Shown piece by piece: positions 62,540 to 64,000 of a stretch of 64,000 nucleotides of DNA. Within the stretch, counting starts at the first letter, position 1, and each line of letters opens with the position of its first letter. Under the pieces are notes generated by a model that did no database searches, was not told where the DNA came from, and saw only the letters and a list, made by a program, of their open reading frames with translations. The position numbers were made by a program, and so were the translations under genes. The stretch lies in contig NZ_BCQT01000017.1 in NCBI RefSeq assembly GCF_001552215.1, positions 62,001-126,000 on the forward strand, written 5' to 3'. Origin of the DNA: Actinomadura macra NBRC 14102 (GTDB lineage: Bacteria; Actinomycetota; Actinomycetes; Streptosporangiales; Streptosporangiaceae).

Positions 62540-63736
62540 CTAGGCATGGCCGCCGGCGTTCAGCTCGGACAGGTTCATCGCCATCCTGCGGCGCACGGCC
62601 GGGATCCGGCCCAGCACGCGCAGGGCGGCGTTGCGCGCCCGGCGCCGTGAAGCGCTCCCCGTGGTGGCGATCCGGGTCATCCGGTCGGTGAACCGCACCA
62701 CCCTCGCCGCGACCGGGCGGCGCTCCTCCGCATAGCCGTCCAGGGTCCCGGCGGGCGCACCGTCGCGCAGAACGGCCCCCAACCGGGCCGCGAGCGCCAC
62801 CGCGTCCTGGATTCCGGTGTTCATCCCCTGGCCGCCCGCAGGGCTGTGCACGTGGGCGGCGTCCCCGGCCAGCAGGATCCGGCCGGCGCGGTAGGCGTCG
62901 GCGAGCCGGTGGTGCACCCGGAACCGCGAGCTCCACACGACCTCGGAGACCCGCGCGAGCTGCTCCTGCGGGCCTCGGGCGTCCAGCACCGCCTGGACGT
63001 CGGTCAGGCCCGGGTGCTCGGGGGCCTCGTCCACGGTGGCGACGATCCGATGCCGTCCGCCCGGCAAGGGAGCGACGACGACCAGGCCGGCGGGCGAGAA
63101 GAACAGCATGACCTCGTCGGCGCGGACGTCCCCCTCCAGCCGGACGTCGGCGAGGACGAACGACTGCGCGTAGGTGTCGCCGGTGAAGCCGATCCCGGCG
63201 TGCTCGCGGACGGTGCTGTGCATGCCGTCCGCGCCGACGGCGTAGCGCGCGCGGACGGTCTCACCGGAGGCCATGGTCGCGGTGACGCCCTCCCCGTCCT
63301 GGGTGAGCGAGGCCACCTCGTAGGGGCGGTGGACGTCGCCGCCGAGCGTACGCAACCGGCGCAGGAGCACTTCCTCGGTGATGTTCTGCGGAACCATCAG
63401 CGTGTACGGGTAACGGGTGGGAAGGCCGTCGAAGTCGACCGTCAGCAGGGCCTGGTCGCGGTCGCGGACGGTGAAGCGCGGCACGATCACGCCCACGCCC
63501 ACCAACTCGTCCGCGATCCCGACCGTCTCCAGTACCTCCAGCGTGCGGGCGTGGACGACGGCGGCGCGAGAGGTGTTGGCGCCCTCGGCCTGCCGGTCGA
63601 CGAGCGTCACGTCCACGCCGCGTGCGGTGAGCGCGGCGGCCAGGGTCAGCCCGACCGGACCGGCACCGACGACCAGGACATCGGTGGTCTCGGGCAGCGG
63701 GCTGGTGGGGTGCGGGGCCCTCGGATGCTCGGACAT
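62540..63736 (-). CDS. FAD-dependent aromatic monooxygenase (PheA/TfdB/MhpA-like)
   Basis: 398 residues from ATG 63736, with AGGAGG upstream. The FAD-binding motifs are TTDVLVVGAGPVGLTLAAAL (GxGxxG), YAVGADGMHSTVRE (DG motif) and GRILLAGDAAHVHSPAGGQG (GD motif). RLGAVLRDGAPAG and later sequence fit class A flavoprotein hydroxylases of aromatic compounds or antibiotics. It lacks the C-terminal thioredoxin-like extension of the longest members. It diverges from a TetR-family gene across palindromic operators, so it is probably induced by its substrate or a related toxic compound. Confidence 0.92.
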   Translation of the reverse strand: MSEHPRAPHPTSPLPETTDVLVVGAGPVGLTLAAALTARGVDVTLVDRQAEGANTSRAAVVHARTLEVLETVGIADELVGVGVIVPRFTVRDRDQALLTVDFDGLPTRYPYTLMVPQNITEEVLLRRLRTLGGDVHRPYEVASLTQDGEGVTATMASGETVRARYAVGADGMHSTVREHAGIGFTGDTYAQSFVLADVRLEGDVRADEVMLFFSPAGLVVVAPLPGGRHRIVATVDEAPEHPGLTDVQAVLDARGPQEQLARVSEVVWSSRFRVHHRLADAYRAGRILLAGDAAHVHSPAGGQGMNTGIQDAVALAARLGAVLRDGAPAGTLDGYAEERRPVAARVVRFTDRMTRIATTGSASRRRARNAALRVLGRIPAVRRRMAMNLSELNAGGHA

Positions 63737-63751
63737 GGCGTCCTCCTGATA

Positions 63752-63824
63752 CCAACATCTGTTTGCCAACATCTGTTGGCACAGACGTTAGCGCGCCCGG
63801 GACGGTTTGCCAACAGGCGTTGGC
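63752..63824. promoter_or_regulatory. Tandem palindromic operators between monooxygenase and tetR
   Basis: TGCCAACATCTGTTGGCA (63764-63781) has perfect 8-bp arms around a 2-bp centre. A second site, GCCAACAGGCGTTGGC (63809-63824), abuts the tetR -10 box, and a partial copy, CCAACATCTGTTTG, lies at 63752. They should bind the TetR-family protein encoded at 63839 and control both genes. Confidence 0.75.
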
Positions 63825-63825
63825 C

Positions 63826-63831
63826 TACCAT
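63826..63831 (+). promoter_or_regulatory. -10 box of leaderless tetR
   Basis: TACCAT with 7 nt to the ATG at 63839, directly after the second operator, which fits autorepression. Confidence 0.55.
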
Positions 63832-63838
63832 TGTGGGC

Positions 63839-64000
63839 ATGGCCTTCACAGCGCGCTCCGATCAGACCAGAGCGGCGATCCTCGACGCCGCCCGCCGCCG
63901 TTTCGGCACCGACGGCTACGAACGGGCGACGATCCGCGCCATCGCCGCCGACGCCGGCATCGACCCGTCGATGGTGATGCGCTACTACGGCAGCAAGGAC
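63839..64000 (+). CDS. TetR-family regulator, N-terminal part
   Basis: The first 54 codons, cut by the right edge. The sequence RAAILDAARRRFGTDGYERA, then TIRAIAADAGIDPSMVMRYY and GSKD is a standard TetR helix-turn-helix. The ligand domain is outside the window. It diverges from the FAD monooxygenase with paired operators between them, a layout typical of substrate-induced derepression. Confidence 0.93.
   Translation, partial: MAFTARSDQTRAAILDAARRRFGTDGYERATIRAIAADAGIDPSMVMRYYGSKD

Overview
The window is very GC-rich, densely packed DNA from an actinomycete. Gene content and order (uvrB, coaE, rpsA, polA, livKHMGF, an ANTAR response regulator, pyk, gltBD, lgt, trpCBA, hisI) follow the order I know from Streptomyces core chromosome. 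The gene families and the GC-rich intergenic repeats suggest a relative in the Streptosporangiales (Actinomadura-like). That placement is inference; no 16S rRNA is present.

Layout. 1-1.5 kb: the start of an MMPL exporter diverging from an aminoglycoside-phosphotransferase-like kinase across a perfect palindrome. 1.7-5.0 kb: uvrB and an orphan histidine kinase. 5.2-15.2 kb: an accessory block between the core genes uvrB and coaE. It holds a tightly coupled trio (two-TM protein, cupin, inositol-phosphatase-like enzyme), a short SLC13/ArsB-like permease, and one 1954-residue gene encoding TIR, metallophosphoesterase-like, nuclease-like, NACHT, pentapeptide and 15 WD40-repeat modules. 15.4-26 kb: coaE, a GNAT enzyme, a membrane-anchored EEP phosphatase, rpsA, a polysaccharide deacetylase, polA, a hotdog thioesterase and a lipoprotein. 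26-31 kb: a branched-chain amino-acid ABC transporter. 31-44 kb: an ANTAR regulator, a tRNA, pyk, several small metabolic or unknown genes, and gltBD. 44-50 kb: two paralogous membrane-anchored proteins, a VIT-family protein, lgt, and a disulfide-bond module (two DsbA-like proteins and VKOR). 50-56 kb: trpCBA, then a DUF2752 gene bracketed by inverted repeats, a winged-helix response regulator, a Trp-associated membrane protein, hisI and a cold-shock protein. 56-64 kb: a TIGR03085-type protein, a heterodimeric ABC exporter, a HEAT-like protein, a lipoprotein, and an FAD monooxygenase diverging from a TetR gene across clear operators.

The best candidate for a new system is the giant NLR-like gene at 9346-15210. 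Its TIR domain keeps the expected catalytic glutamate and its NACHT ATPase motifs are intact. Its metallophosphoesterase-like domain has lost most metal-binding residues, so it looks like a sensor or scaffold pseudoenzyme inside a TIR-effector defence protein. Other themes are the many genes whose -10 box lies 6-8 nt before the start codon (leaderless transcripts), DasR-like operators in front of both pyk and gltB, and a promoter followed by a long stem-loop near 25.3 kb.
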